Source of the DNA: Blastocatellia bacterium AA13
GTDB taxonomy: Bacteria > Acidobacteriota > Blastocatellia > UBA7656
DNA: 64,000 bases
NCBI GenBank assembly: GCA_003222245.1
Contig: QHVH01000005.1
Coordinates: 1 to 64,000 of the forward strand
Reading direction: 5' to 3'
Below the pieces are notes generated by a model, which was not told the DNA's origin, searched no databases, and was given only the letters and a program-made list of their open reading frames with translations. The translations under genes and the position numbers were made by a program. Below, piece by piece: positions 30,016 to 39,185 of this stretch (position 1 is its first letter; the number at the start of each line of letters is the position of its first letter).

Positions 30016-31227
30016 CTAACCGACTGCTTCGGCTTCGACGGCGCGGCCCAGCGGCCTTGGACTCGCGGAACTCCGGCGTGATCCACGCATAATTGGTTTC
30101 AACTTGTAGTCGCGATAATCGTTCGGATTTCCTTCTTTCCCTTCGATGGCCGCCATCGCGATGTTGAAAGTCTCCCTGGCGCTTGCGAAGTGAAGCTTGA
30201 AATCGCCGGTTCGATCCGCCCTATCCAATGCGTCCTCGAGAAACCTCCTCATCGTGTCGCCGATAGTCGCTTCCGGGTCGAATCGAAAGAAGCCATGGCA
30301 ATAAAGCTTGATGAATATCCACTCGGGTCTCCCTCGAATACCGACCCTCGCGCTTCGCCAATTTCGCAATCGAGCGAAGTCGAGCGGATACACCGCGGTA
30401 AGCACGCCGTCGTCGATGCGCGGCATCCACCGTCTCTGTTTTCTATGAGACCAATCGAACACGGTAGGCCCCGTAAATATGATAGGCAGCGTAGGCGAAG
30501 AGCCGGCGCGCAGGTTTGCTCCCGATCGGTGAGGCGCCCGTTCATCAAGAGGCCGGCCGCATGAATAGATCGCGTTGAACCGCGCCGTCTGCGCTCTGCT
30601 ATGCACCGAAGACAGAGTGAAATCGCCGTAACACCCGGTTTCCGCCAGGATCCGCATCTCCGAATCGACTCCGCAGCAAGCGCCGCCCGCGGAATTCGCA
30701 AGCGCGGAGTTGCCGTGCACGAAGCCATACATCGGCTTGCCTCCATCATCTCCGCGCGAGAGGAGCTTGTGGTCTTCGGCAAGCACGTCTCGAAATTCTT
30801 CCAGCGAGCGCCTTAGGTTTTCGGGCGTATCAGGCGCGTCGACGCCGTGGTGCAGATGCACTTCGACTTCGCCGAGTCCTTCATCTTGCATCTCCGCAAG
30901 TCGATCCAATATTCCTCGGTGATACTGCTCGCCCGGATAGAAATTCGTATGCTGAAAGGGACGCCCGTCGTGGTCCCGCACGGCGCCGATCCGTCGAGCC
31001 ATCTTGTGCCAGTCATCAACCCGCGATAGCTGAGCCGCCCAGCCGAGCCCCTCACGCGTGCCGTCCCATGCCGGCTCGAAGTGGTTCGCCACAGTGAGAA
31101 TCAAGTGACTCTCGCGGGTTGTCTCGACCATACGCCGAATCCGCTCATTCGCCCTCCAAAGCGGATATCGCACCAGCCACGGCGAAGAGGCCGAGATCTT
31201 TTCAAGTTTTGTCAGATCATTTCCCAT
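30016..31227 (-). CDS. Polysaccharide-deacetylase-like protein
   Basis: A protein of about 403 residues with weak resemblance to carbohydrate-esterase-4-type enzymes. Relevant segments are 'LILTVANHFEPAWDG', 'RPFQHTNFYPGEQYHRGIL', 'EVEVHLHHGVDAPDTPENLRRSLEEF' and 'YGFVHGNSALANS'. These supply clustered His and Asp residues that could bind a metal. The classical TFDD motif is not seen. ATG 31227 is preferred over the longer 31296 frame, because AAGGA precedes it and it follows the methyltransferase stop by 25 bases. The likely role is de-N-acetylation or hydrolysis during EPS maturation; this is inference. Confidence 0.65.
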   Translation of the reverse strand: MGNDLTKLEKISASSPWLVRYPLWRANERIRRMVETTRESHLILTVANHFEPAWDGTREGLGWAAQLSRVDDWHKMARRIGAVRDHDGRPFQHTNFYPGEQYHRGILDRLAEMQDEGLGEVEVHLHHGVDAPDTPENLRRSLEEFRDVLAEDHKLLSRGDDGGKPMYGFVHGNSALANSAGGACCGVDSEMRILAETGCYGDFTLSSVHSRAQTARFNAIYSCGRPLDERAPHRSGANLRAGSSPTLPIIFTGPTVFDWSHRKQRRWMPRIDDGVLTAVYPLDFARLRNWRSARVGIRGRPEWIFIKLYCHGFFRFDPEATIGDTMRRFLEDALDRADRTGDFKLHFASARETFNIAMAAIEGKEGNPNDYRDYKLKPIMRGSRRSSASPRPLGRAVEAEAVG

Positions 31228-31252
31228 AACCAAACATCCTTGTCGGCCATCG

Positions 31253-32299
31253 TTAACGAACCCTTGCACTCGCCGCGGCCGCGCGTGCGCGGACAACGCC
31301 GGTGCGCTCCGGTTTTTTCGCTACAAGAAACACAGCGGAGATCGCAAGATCTTCATCGGGCAAATCTCGATACTGTTTCGCAAGCTTTGGCCTGATCTCC
31401 TTTATAAAATCGAGCGCGTGTCGAACCGGCTCCGCGCGCAGGTCCACGTGTTCGGTAGGACCGGAAAACTCAGGCTGTCCGAGAACGGCTGTTGCGAAGA
31501 CCCTGGCGTCGTAATTCAGCTCGATCATCTTCTCGCGGTAATAGTTCGTCAGCCGTCGATTAGGCTTGCAGGAATATCGCGCCATCAGTCGATATAACGA
31601 ATCCCGAATCGTGAGAAAGGTCAGCGGGTTCATTCCCCGGCTGCTGAACATTCGGTGATCGCTCAGGTCGAGCTTATGAACCATCAACCCGCCGGGTTTC
31701 AGCACCGCATCCATAGCCTGGAACGCCGTGTCTATTTCGTAGACGTATTGAATCACGGCTCTCGACACGATGAGATCGAAGTGACCCCTTGGAAACCACT
31801 TGTAAATCTCCTCGACGGGAACGCCGTAGAGATACTTGAGCCTCTTTGAATCGAAATCGATGCCGTCGCTGAGATCGATCGCGGCGTCAAACCGAGGTCT
31901 CTCCGTCCGGCTCAGCCGCTCGCGAAGCGCCTGATAGATGGCGCGCTGCTGGGCTTCATCGCGATGCGAATAGAACTTATCCGCGCATACAACTTCGGCC
32001 GCGCCGGCGCTGAGAAATCTCAGCGCAACCCCGAGATTGTCGCCGGGACCGACTTCGAGAATTCGTTTTCCCTCAAGGCTCTCGACCGAAAGCGACGACA
32101 TTTGAAGATACTCATCGAATACCCGGTCTATGTATTCGACGCTCTCGGCCAGATTCATGCCCTCATGAGTCGATCCGAAGAGCGCCTTGCTGTCGCCTTT
32201 CTTCAGACGTCTTCCGCTCAGCCAATTCTTGTAGATCGAGTTGGCTATTATCATGAGCCTGGAGGCGCCGGCTATTTCCTTTAACGTGCGATTGCTCAA
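31253..32299 (-). CDS. Class I SAM-dependent methyltransferase
   Basis: A 348-residue protein. The SAM-binding region shows 'GKRILEVGPGDNLGVALRFLS' (motif I), 'EVVCADKFY', 'FDLIVSRAVIQYVYEIDTAFQAM' and 'LKPGGLMVHKLDL'. I chose TTG 32299: its TTGA overlaps the stop of the upstream GT2-flippase gene, and AGGAAG sits 4-5 bases before it. An ATG at 32254 is the next choice; the open frame further upstream overlaps the flippase and is not protein-like. It probably methylates a sugar or an activated acid in the EPS pathway. Confidence 0.85.
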   Translation of the reverse strand: MSNRTLKEIAGASRLMIIANSIYKNWLSGRRLKKGDSKALFGSTHEGMNLAESVEYIDRVFDEYLQMSSLSVESLEGKRILEVGPGDNLGVALRFLSAGAAEVVCADKFYSHRDEAQQRAIYQALRERLSRTERPRFDAAIDLSDGIDFDSKRLKYLYGVPVEEIYKWFPRGHFDLIVSRAVIQYVYEIDTAFQAMDAVLKPGGLMVHKLDLSDHRMFSSRGMNPLTFLTIRDSLYRLMARYSCKPNRRLTNYYREKMIELNYDARVFATAVLGQPEFSGPTEHVDLRAEPVRHALDFIKEIRPKLAKQYRDLPDEDLAISAVFLVAKKPERTGVVRARAAAASARVR

Positions 32300-34869
32300 T
32301 TGTCTTCCTGCCAGAGTGAAGGAGCGGCCCTTCTGCCGGATGCGCCGATGAATATCCGCGAAGCAAAGCGCTGTATCGCAGCCCGCTCGCCAAGTGTTAG
32401 GACTCGCGCGGTCAACACCGCGAGCAGGTAAGTGAAACCAAACGCCGCTCCGCAAGTTGCTATGACGTAAAATGGCTTCAGTCCCTGAACCGCCGAGTGA
32501 ACCGAAAACGCGACCAGCGCGGCGGCTCCCGTCGCCAGCAACACCTTCCCTACATCCTTGAATAGAGCTATATCGGCGAGTTTGAATTCGAGGATACGGC
32601 CTGCCTTCCACGTAGCCAGTACCCTCTCAACGACGGTGACCGCGACAACGGCCGTGATAGCTCCGATTAATCCGAAGTTCTTCGCTCCGATGTACAGCCC
32701 CAGCAGCAGCGCCACGAGCAGCGGCCCTCGAATCTTGATCAAAAAGTATCGATGCTCCTCATACGCGCGAATAACCGGATCGTAAGCCGAGCTCATCAAC
32801 GCAAGCGGAACCATCGTCAGATTGATCGCGAAGATCGGCCAGCTAGCGCTGTACCTGTCGGTGAACAGGATCGTAATGACTTCCCTTCCGGTGATGAGAA
32901 GCACCGCGTATACGGGAAGAAGAAGAGCCGCAAGCTTGCGGGCCATTCTCGCCAGCAAGACTACAATCTCGCGATGACGGCCGAGGCTCTGGAGATAGCT
33001 CACGCGCGGAATCATCACCGATCCAACCGAATCCGTAAGCAGATCGACAAGAAGGATGTTGAAACAGCCGATGGAATAGATCGCATACTGGGCCGCATCG
33101 AATTCGTGCGATACGAAAAAATTGTGCAGGTCGGTATGAATCCGAAAAATAAGCGAGGCCGCGCCCAGCGGAAGCGCGTAAGCCAACTGCCTTCGCACGA
33201 CCGGCCATTCAAACACGCGCCAGAACCGTCCGAAACGCGAGCGCATATAGCCTAACAACAGCGCGGTTTGAAGCAGGCCCTGAACGGCCGCCGCATAGAT
33301 CAATGCGCGCACGGAGCCAAACGAAACGGCGGCCGCCAATAGAATCAAGCCCTTTGTGAATTGCGATACGACGATCAGTATTGCGGCGAGTCTCGTCTCA
33401 TGGTTGGCAACCGGCAGAGTCTCGAGGATTGAGCCCACCATCCAGAGCAACGCGACGAAACCGATCATCGGCGCGTACTCCATCAGCTCCGCGCTGTGAA
33501 AAATCGAACCCAGAAGATCGGGCCGAATCAGAAGGACAACGTATCCGAGCAGACCGGCGATGAGATAAAACACCGCGATATTGAAAGCGATTTGTCCTTT
33601 TCGCTCGCGCTCGCGAGGAAGGAAGTAGAACGCGCTCAACCCGAATCCCATCGGCAGAAGCGTGATGGCCGTGCCGACTACAAGAAAGACTTGTTTGTAG
33701 ACGCCGAACTCCTGTTGGCTCAAGCGTCGAACGAGTAGAAGCGGAAGAGCGAAGTTGAACGCAAATGCCAGCGTCTTTCCACCCAGGTACCACGCCGCAT
33801 TGATCGTCAGCGATGAGGACGCGTCTCCGGTCTCGCCGCAATCGGAAGAATCGAGCGCAGGCATCTCGGAGCCGACCTTTCCTGCCGATCCATCAGGCCC
33901 GCGCATTGCGCAAACACGCCTCAGTAAGTTCGGGCATACTCGTAGAGCGAGCCGGGTCGCCGCCAATTTCCATCCGCCGTAGTAGCCGCTCGCTTCCTGG
34001 AACGCCTCAGCCGCCGAAGCAAATTCACCTTTAGACAGCAGCTTCTTTGCGGAATCCAGGCTTATAAAGGCGCGAAGCTTGCGCTTGCGATCATCCAGCG
34101 CCTCTCGCTCGCACTCTTCGAGATCATAGCCGCGCTCGATCTTATCGAGGATGCTCAACGCGGCTTCGAATGCTTTGGGCATATCCGCGCATAGATTGCC
34201 CGCGTGCTCGCGGCGAACCACGAGCGGCCTTTTTTGATAGGCGATGCGCGCGCCGATTTTTGCAAGCCTGCACCAGAGATCGAAGTCCTCGCCGTGGCGA
34301 AAAGCTTCGTCGAACAATCCTGCTTCGATCACGAGCGTCCTACGCGCGACGACTCCGGAAAGAATTATGTTCGAGCGTTCGGCAAGCAGGCTTTCGAGCG
34401 TTACTTCGCCGACTGACGGCGCGGCATTCATAAAAGTCCGGCCGGCCAACAATGAATCGCCGACGATCAGGCCGTCGGTGTAGACAAGATCAAAACCGCC
34501 CGTCGTGATGTAATTAATCTGCTCGGATAGATAGTCGCTCTTCCAGTAGTCGTCGGCATCCAGGAATGCTACAAACTCGCCGCGGGCGGCCCTCAATCCG
34601 AGGTTGCGAGCGGCAGCCGGACCCCCGTTCTCCTGCTTTATATAAATGATCTCTTCCATGTAATCGCCGAGCTCGCGTTCAGTCTCCGCTGTGTCTGGAG
34701 AGCCGTCGTTGATGACGATTATTTCGCGGTCCTGAAATGTCTGGGCAAGAACCGACCCGACAGCGCAGCGTATGTACTTCGCCGCATTGTAGGCAGGAAT
34801 GATGACGGTCACGACGGGGGCGGTTCCGTCCTGCTTTTCCCGCGTCGCTGACCCGCTCGCCTTCGTCAT
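32296..34869 (-). CDS. Fusion of a GT2 glycosyltransferase and a polysaccharide flippase
   Basis: One chain of 857 residues. Residues about 18-320 are a GT2 domain: 'VTVIIPAYNAAKYIRCAVGSVL', 'NGGPAAARNLGLRAARGEFVAFLDADDYW' with DxD, and 'GEDFDLWCRLA'. From about residue 355 there is a MOP/Wzx-like membrane domain with 12 or more hydrophobic segments, starting 'NAAWYLGGKTLAFAFNFALPLLLVRRLSQQEFGVYKQ'. No stop or frameshift separates the halves. The start ATG overlaps the preceding beta-helix stop (ATGA) and the end overlaps the methyltransferase start. The fusion would place one glycosyl transfer right at the flipping site. Confidence 0.9.
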   Translation of the reverse strand: MTKASGSATREKQDGTAPVVTVIIPAYNAAKYIRCAVGSVLAQTFQDREIIVINDGSPDTAETERELGDYMEEIIYIKQENGGPAAARNLGLRAARGEFVAFLDADDYWKSDYLSEQINYITTGGFDLVYTDGLIVGDSLLAGRTFMNAAPSVGEVTLESLLAERSNIILSGVVARRTLVIEAGLFDEAFRHGEDFDLWCRLAKIGARIAYQKRPLVVRREHAGNLCADMPKAFEAALSILDKIERGYDLEECEREALDDRKRKLRAFISLDSAKKLLSKGEFASAAEAFQEASGYYGGWKLAATRLALRVCPNLLRRVCAMRGPDGSAGKVGSEMPALDSSDCGETGDASSSLTINAAWYLGGKTLAFAFNFALPLLLVRRLSQQEFGVYKQVFLVVGTAITLLPMGFGLSAFYFLPRERERKGQIAFNIAVFYLIAGLLGYVVLLIRPDLLGSIFHSAELMEYAPMIGFVALLWMVGSILETLPVANHETRLAAILIVVSQFTKGLILLAAAVSFGSVRALIYAAAVQGLLQTALLLGYMRSRFGRFWRVFEWPVVRRQLAYALPLGAASLIFRIHTDLHNFFVSHEFDAAQYAIYSIGCFNILLVDLLTDSVGSVMIPRVSYLQSLGRHREIVVLLARMARKLAALLLPVYAVLLITGREVITILFTDRYSASWPIFAINLTMVPLALMSSAYDPVIRAYEEHRYFLIKIRGPLLVALLLGLYIGAKNFGLIGAITAVVAVTVVERVLATWKAGRILEFKLADIALFKDVGKVLLATGAAALVAFSVHSAVQGLKPFYVIATCGAAFGFTYLLAVLTARVLTLGERAAIQRFASRIFIGASGRRAAPSLWQEDN

Positions 34870-36578
34870 CTGGTTCCTTTTCGCATTGCCTGCTCCGCCT
34901 CCGATGCGGAAATACCGGCAGCCTGCAGTGCTTTGAGATCACAACCGACATCGGCGGCGTTATCGGATTTGTAATCTCCGGCGCGTCCCTGCGACGCATC
35001 TATGAAGAGGTTGTCGCGTGGATACTGAGCACGCGGAGCGCCGATGAGCGCGTTGTGCTGGAATACGCCTCCGGGAAAATATTTCGAAAGCGTTCCTTCG
35101 CCGCTCGCGGCGCCGTCACCCTTTATGCCGTATTGATTGTGCTGAACGATATTGCTGCTGAAACGGACTCGCGTACTTGGCTCGCCGTACGCCGTGATGA
35201 TATTTCCCGTCTGGTGGATAGTGTTGTGATCGATAGTTGTGTCGATGCAGTCGGTGATCTTCAGGAACACGCCTTCGCCGCCCCAAGCGGCGCCGCCAAT
35301 GTCGTCAAACAGATTGTTGCGGATGCTTATTCGCTGCATCCGGCCGCTTGGATGATATGGGTCGCGGCCCAGCAGGTTCATCGCGGACGACGCGTGCCGA
35401 ACGATGTTGTTCGTAAAACTCACGTCCTGAGTCACGCTCCATTCCGCGCCGCCGTCCTGGTTCTGACACTTCAACAGGATCGCGTATCCGGTCTGCGCAT
35501 CGACCCAGTTGTTTTCAAAGATGTTGCCGTCGATTACCACCCGCTGCGCGTTCTTCAGCTCGAAGAGGTTCTTGATCGACCATGCCGCGCCTCCGTAGCC
35601 TGGATCGCCTTTCTTCCAGCTCAGCGGCTTGAAGCAGTGGTTTTTCTTGAACTCGATATCAGACGACACGAGTCCTTTGATGGAGGGGTCGGCGCCTCCA
35701 AACATCACGTTCTCGCCTGCCGCTTCGAGGTAGTTGTTGACGATCTTGAACGGACCCGGACCGTTCCAGCCGCAGATGGCCTGAGAGTCCGCGCCGGCTT
35801 CGTGAACGTCGGAAATATAAGAATTGATAATCGAGGTGCTCGCGCTATTGAGAGCGATACCGCGCCGAAGCGTCTGTGATGCGCTTCCGTGTATGTAGCA
35901 GCGATCGAAGATTATGTCGTGCGGGAGCGCGGCCGGGTCGGTCTCGCTTCCTTCGCCGAGCTTGATCAGGTTTCCGACAGACTTCACGGATGGAGCCATC
36001 GTGAATTCGACTCCGATAAACCGATAATGATGGGCGGCAGGCTTCGCGCGCAGCACCGAGTCCCCGTTCGCGGTCACTAGCTTGGCCATCAAGCCCGCGG
36101 CCTTAGGTGAAACGCGAGTGTCGCCCGCGGCAATTTTCTCCGGCGCGGATGATCGAATGGTGATCCAGTTGGACGAGGAGGGGCGGGCCTCGGCGCCCGC
36201 TCCTACATTGTTCGCCGGCGACACGCGGGACGATGCTTGATCTTTCTCATCTTTATTAGAGAGCGTGAAATTACCCGTGAACGATGCGCCCGATTCGAGC
36301 TCGATGACATCGCCCGGCCGCGCGCCATCGAGCGCTTGTTGAAGATTTGAAGCGCTCCCGACACGAGTCGTTCGTCCCGATGAAGCGACAGCCGCCGCAT
36401 CAAGTATTACTCGCGGAGGCTGCGGCTTCGATGGGCGCGCCGTTTGATCGGCCGGTGTTTGGAAGATCGACGACGCGGCTGTCGATGCCTCAATATTTCC
36501 GGTGCGCGCCTGCAACACGACGCACAGAAGTACGGAAAGCATGGCCGCCGCGGCTCCTTTGATCGATCTCCGTCGCAT
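34866..36578 (-). CDS. Exported right-handed beta-helix protein (pectate-lyase-like fold), copy A
   Basis: A 570-residue exported protein. The start is ATG 36578, 6 bases after the dehydrogenase stop; the longer open frame would run through that gene. A signal sequence follows (RRRSIKGAAAAMLSVLLCVVLQA). The body has 'NLQQALDGARPGDVIELESGASFTGNFTLSN' and repeated Asn-rich coils ('NNYLEAAGENVMFGG', 'VVIDGNIFENNWVDAQTGYAILLKCQNQDGG', 'ISIRNNLFDDIGGAAWGGEG'). It matches copy B (18418-20046) coil for coil but has a longer N-terminal linker and no lipobox. It is directly behind the AlgD-like gene, so a role in uronate polymer epimerisation, cleavage or binding is reasonable but unproven. Confidence 0.85.
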   Translation of the reverse strand: MRRRSIKGAAAAMLSVLLCVVLQARTGNIEASTAASSIFQTPADQTARPSKPQPPRVILDAAAVASSGRTTRVGSASNLQQALDGARPGDVIELESGASFTGNFTLSNKDEKDQASSRVSPANNVGAGAEARPSSSNWITIRSSAPEKIAAGDTRVSPKAAGLMAKLVTANGDSVLRAKPAAHHYRFIGVEFTMAPSVKSVGNLIKLGEGSETDPAALPHDIIFDRCYIHGSASQTLRRGIALNSASTSIINSYISDVHEAGADSQAICGWNGPGPFKIVNNYLEAAGENVMFGGADPSIKGLVSSDIEFKKNHCFKPLSWKKGDPGYGGAAWSIKNLFELKNAQRVVIDGNIFENNWVDAQTGYAILLKCQNQDGGAEWSVTQDVSFTNNIVRHASSAMNLLGRDPYHPSGRMQRISIRNNLFDDIGGAAWGGEGVFLKITDCIDTTIDHNTIHQTGNIITAYGEPSTRVRFSSNIVQHNQYGIKGDGAASGEGTLSKYFPGGVFQHNALIGAPRAQYPRDNLFIDASQGRAGDYKSDNAADVGCDLKALQAAGISASEAEQAMRKGTR

Positions 36579-36583
36579 CTCAA

Positions 36584-37897
36584 TCACCAGCAGATCCCCT
36601 GGTATGTGCTGCTCGTCGCCTGCGCATCGAGCAAGCGGACGAGATCGATGATTACCCGTCCGTTGTTGAGCTTTTGCGAGAGCGAGCGAAACTCTTCCTC
36701 TTTCTTGCCGATTATGATTACCTCGGACGCCTCGATTACATCGTCCAAAGACGGCCGCATCAGCGAAGATATATGCGGTATTCCGCCCTCGATGTACTGC
36801 TTGTTCGCTCCGAACAATCTCGCGAGATGCACGTCGCGGTCGTAGATCGTCAGGTTCAAGCCCTTGCCGATCAGGGTCTCGATCAACGTGACCATCGGGC
36901 TTTCCCTGAGATCGTCCGTGCCCGGCTTGAAGCTCAGCCCGAGCACTCCTACCCGTTTCCTGCCCGTCTGGAGAACGGCATCCGCGGCGCGCTCGACCTG
37001 CTGCCGATTGCTCAATAGAACCGAGTTCAGCAGCGGAGTCTCGACATCGAGCTCTTTCGCCCTGTAGGTAATCGCGCGAAGATCCTTCGGCAGGCACGAT
37101 CCTCCGAATGCGAAGCCGGGCTGTAGATAAGACGGCGAGAGATTCAGCTTCGTGTCCTTGCAGAAGGCGTCCATCACGACGTGGCTATCGACTCCGAGCG
37201 CTTTGCAGATATTGCCGATCTCATTCGCGAACGTGATCTTGATCGCGTGAAAGCAATTGGACGTGTACTTGATCATCTCGGCCTCTTTGATGCCGACATG
37301 AACCAGCGGCGCCTTTATCTTTGTGTACAGACGTCGTATCAACGCCGCGGCGTCTTCATCATCCGAGCCGATCAACGTCAAAGGCGGATTATCGAAGTCC
37401 GCGATCGAGGTTCCTTCGCGCAAGAACTCCGGATTGATCGCGACCCCGAAATCTCGTCCCGCCCGCTTGCCGGAAAAAACTTCGAGCGCGGGCAGCACGG
37501 TATTCTCCATAGTGCCGGGCAGCAGAGTGCTGCGGATTGCGATCACGTGATATCGGTCCTTTGAAGCCAGCGCCTCTCCGATCTGACGGCACGCGCCCTT
37601 GACGAAGCTGAGGTCAAGGCTCCCGTTATTCTTTCCGGGCGTTCCCACGCAGACCAACGACAAATCCGAGTTGAGCACTCCATCCGCCGCGTCCGTAGTA
37701 GCCCTCAGTTTCTGTTTCTTGACGCCGTCTTCGATCAATGAAGCGATTCCCGGTTCGACGATGGGGCTCTTGCCCTGGTTTATCATCTCGACTTTCAAAG
37801 TGTTCACGTCGATGCCGATGACTTCATGGCCGTCTCTTGCGAAACAGGCCGCGCTGACGCAGCCCACGTACCCGAGTCCAAAGATGCTGAGCTTCAT
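36584..37897 (-). CDS. algD: GDP-mannose 6-dehydrogenase-like (AlgD-like) sugar-nucleotide dehydrogenase
   Basis: A 437-residue NAD-dependent sugar-nucleotide dehydrogenase. It has the Rossmann start 'KLSIFGLGYVGCVSAACFARDGHEVIGIDVN', 'NQGKSPIVEPG', 'NPEFLREG' and the catalytic Cys in 'GFAFGGSCLPKD'. The C-terminal 'GICW' and the 'TFANEIGNICKALGVD' region match what I recall of Pseudomonas AlgD better than UDP-glucose dehydrogenases, so GDP-mannuronate is the favoured product. UDP-glucuronate remains possible. GAGGAGA precedes the ATG. It directly precedes a beta-helix gene and sits in one locus with a heparinase-type lyase, which together point to a uronate-containing polymer. Confidence 0.88.
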   Translation of the reverse strand: MKLSIFGLGYVGCVSAACFARDGHEVIGIDVNTLKVEMINQGKSPIVEPGIASLIEDGVKKQKLRATTDAADGVLNSDLSLVCVGTPGKNNGSLDLSFVKGACRQIGEALASKDRYHVIAIRSTLLPGTMENTVLPALEVFSGKRAGRDFGVAINPEFLREGTSIADFDNPPLTLIGSDDEDAAALIRRLYTKIKAPLVHVGIKEAEMIKYTSNCFHAIKITFANEIGNICKALGVDSHVVMDAFCKDTKLNLSPSYLQPGFAFGGSCLPKDLRAITYRAKELDVETPLLNSVLLSNRQQVERAADAVLQTGRKRVGVLGLSFKPGTDDLRESPMVTLIETLIGKGLNLTIYDRDVHLARLFGANKQYIEGGIPHISSLMRPSLDDVIEASEVIIIGKKEEEFRSLSQKLNNGRVIIDLVRLLDAQATSSTYQGICW

Positions 37898-37951
37898 AGT
37901 TGTCTCCTCTACGGCCCTTCGTTACCTCCAATAGGTCATTGTCGAATCCGC

Positions 37952-39181
37952 CTATGCGACCTGGGTACGAGCTTCTTTATTCGCGACTCGCGCGCAAACC
38001 CTTGCGAATGCCGCCGCCGCTTTGTCCCAGCCGAATTGTTCCCACACCAGACTGCGCGCGGCCCTTGCAAGCGCTTGCGCGAGATGTTGATCGGAGAAAA
38101 GCCGCACGATCGCCGAAGCGAATTCCTCCGCGCCGTCCGCAATCAGCAGATGTTCGCCGTTTCGCACGGGCAGGCCTTCGGAGCCGATGGTTGTCGAGAC
38201 AATAGGCTTGCCCATCGCCATCGCTTCGAAGATTTTCAAGCGCGTGCCCCCGCCGATCCTCAGCGGCACGACGTATACCGCGGCCCGATCGATATAAGGC
38301 CGAACGTCTTCGACACGGCCCGTAACTTCAACGCGGCCGCATCGCTCCGCAAGCGATCGGAGCCTCGCCGAAGGATTTCGACCGACTACTTTCAGCTTCA
38401 CTCCGGGAATCGCCTCCGCGACACGCGGCAGAATTTCTTCAATGAAGTTGACTATCGCATCTTCGTTCGGAAGCCAGTCCATCGAACCGGTGAAAACAAT
38501 TTCGCGGCTATTCCTGTCTCGCCCGCCGAGAGGCCGGAAGTATTTCGCGTCGACGCCCGTCGGTACGTCATAGACTTCTCTCGCGCCGTATTGATAACGA
38601 AGGAAATCTCGATCTACCGCCGAGACCGCGACAACCGCGTCAAACTGGCGGGAGACCCGCCCTTCATACTCGAGCATCTTCTCCCACTGCTGTCGAAAGT
38701 AGGCTTTCTTGACGTTGTTCTCCTGAGTTTCGAAATGCCTGCGCCAGATCAACGATTCGACGTTGTGCTGAAACAGCACCTTCGGCCTGCCGAGTTGCTG
38801 CGGCAGGTTTATGCTAGGGACGAGAAAGTCGCATACGACTACATCATAGGAAGCGTCTTGCATCTCTATTTCGATTTGTCTTCGAATCTCGGCGGATCGA
38901 TATTTCTCGATTGCATAGGGAAGCGGCGAGAACAGATTCCGAAAGAGATCGCCGTAGAGGCTCGCGCCGTTCTTTTTAGTCGGGCCGCTCTGCACCGCTA
39001 CCAGCCGGTGACAATATTCACGCGCGAGCTCAACCGCTTCCGGTTCATCGTCGGGACTCACCGGCGCCAGATAAGTCACTTCGTGCAGGCGCTTCAACTC
39101 GCGGAGCATTTGATAGGTGCGAATCTTTCCGCCCTTATCGACCGGGTGCAGCAGTTCGCTCTTGAGCCATAGTAGCTTCAT
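37952..39181 (-). CDS. Family 4 glycosyltransferase (PEP-CTERM/EPS-associated Stp1-like)
   Basis: A 409-residue GT-B enzyme. The start 'KLLWLKSELLHPVDKGGKIRTYQMLRELKRLHEVTYLAPV', then 'VLFQHNVESLIWRRHFE', 'IVFTGSMDWLPNEDAIVNFI' and 'IGGGTRLKIFEAMAMGKPIVSTTIGSEGL' resemble the sugar transferases found beside PEP-CTERM/exosortase EPS loci. It begins 4 bases after the amidotransferase gene stops, so it is cotranslated with it. Sugar specificity is not readable. Confidence 0.9.
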   Translation of the reverse strand: MKLLWLKSELLHPVDKGGKIRTYQMLRELKRLHEVTYLAPVSPDDEPEAVELAREYCHRLVAVQSGPTKKNGASLYGDLFRNLFSPLPYAIEKYRSAEIRRQIEIEMQDASYDVVVCDFLVPSINLPQQLGRPKVLFQHNVESLIWRRHFETQENNVKKAYFRQQWEKMLEYEGRVSRQFDAVVAVSAVDRDFLRYQYGAREVYDVPTGVDAKYFRPLGGRDRNSREIVFTGSMDWLPNEDAIVNFIEEILPRVAEAIPGVKLKVVGRNPSARLRSLAERCGRVEVTGRVEDVRPYIDRAAVYVVPLRIGGGTRLKIFEAMAMGKPIVSTTIGSEGLPVRNGEHLLIADGAEEFASAIVRLFSDQHLAQALARAARSLVWEQFGWDKAAAAFARVCARVANKEARTQVA

Positions 39182-39185
39182 TGCT

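Noticed and set aside
32300-32611. N-terminal extension of the methyltransferase
   Set aside because: It overlaps the flippase gene and has no conserved features; TTG 32299 has a good ribosome-binding site and a stop/start overlap.
36579-37097. N-terminal extension of the beta-helix protein
   Set aside because: The extension overlaps the AlgD-like gene, has no protein character, and a normal signal-peptide start lies at 36578 just after that gene's stop.
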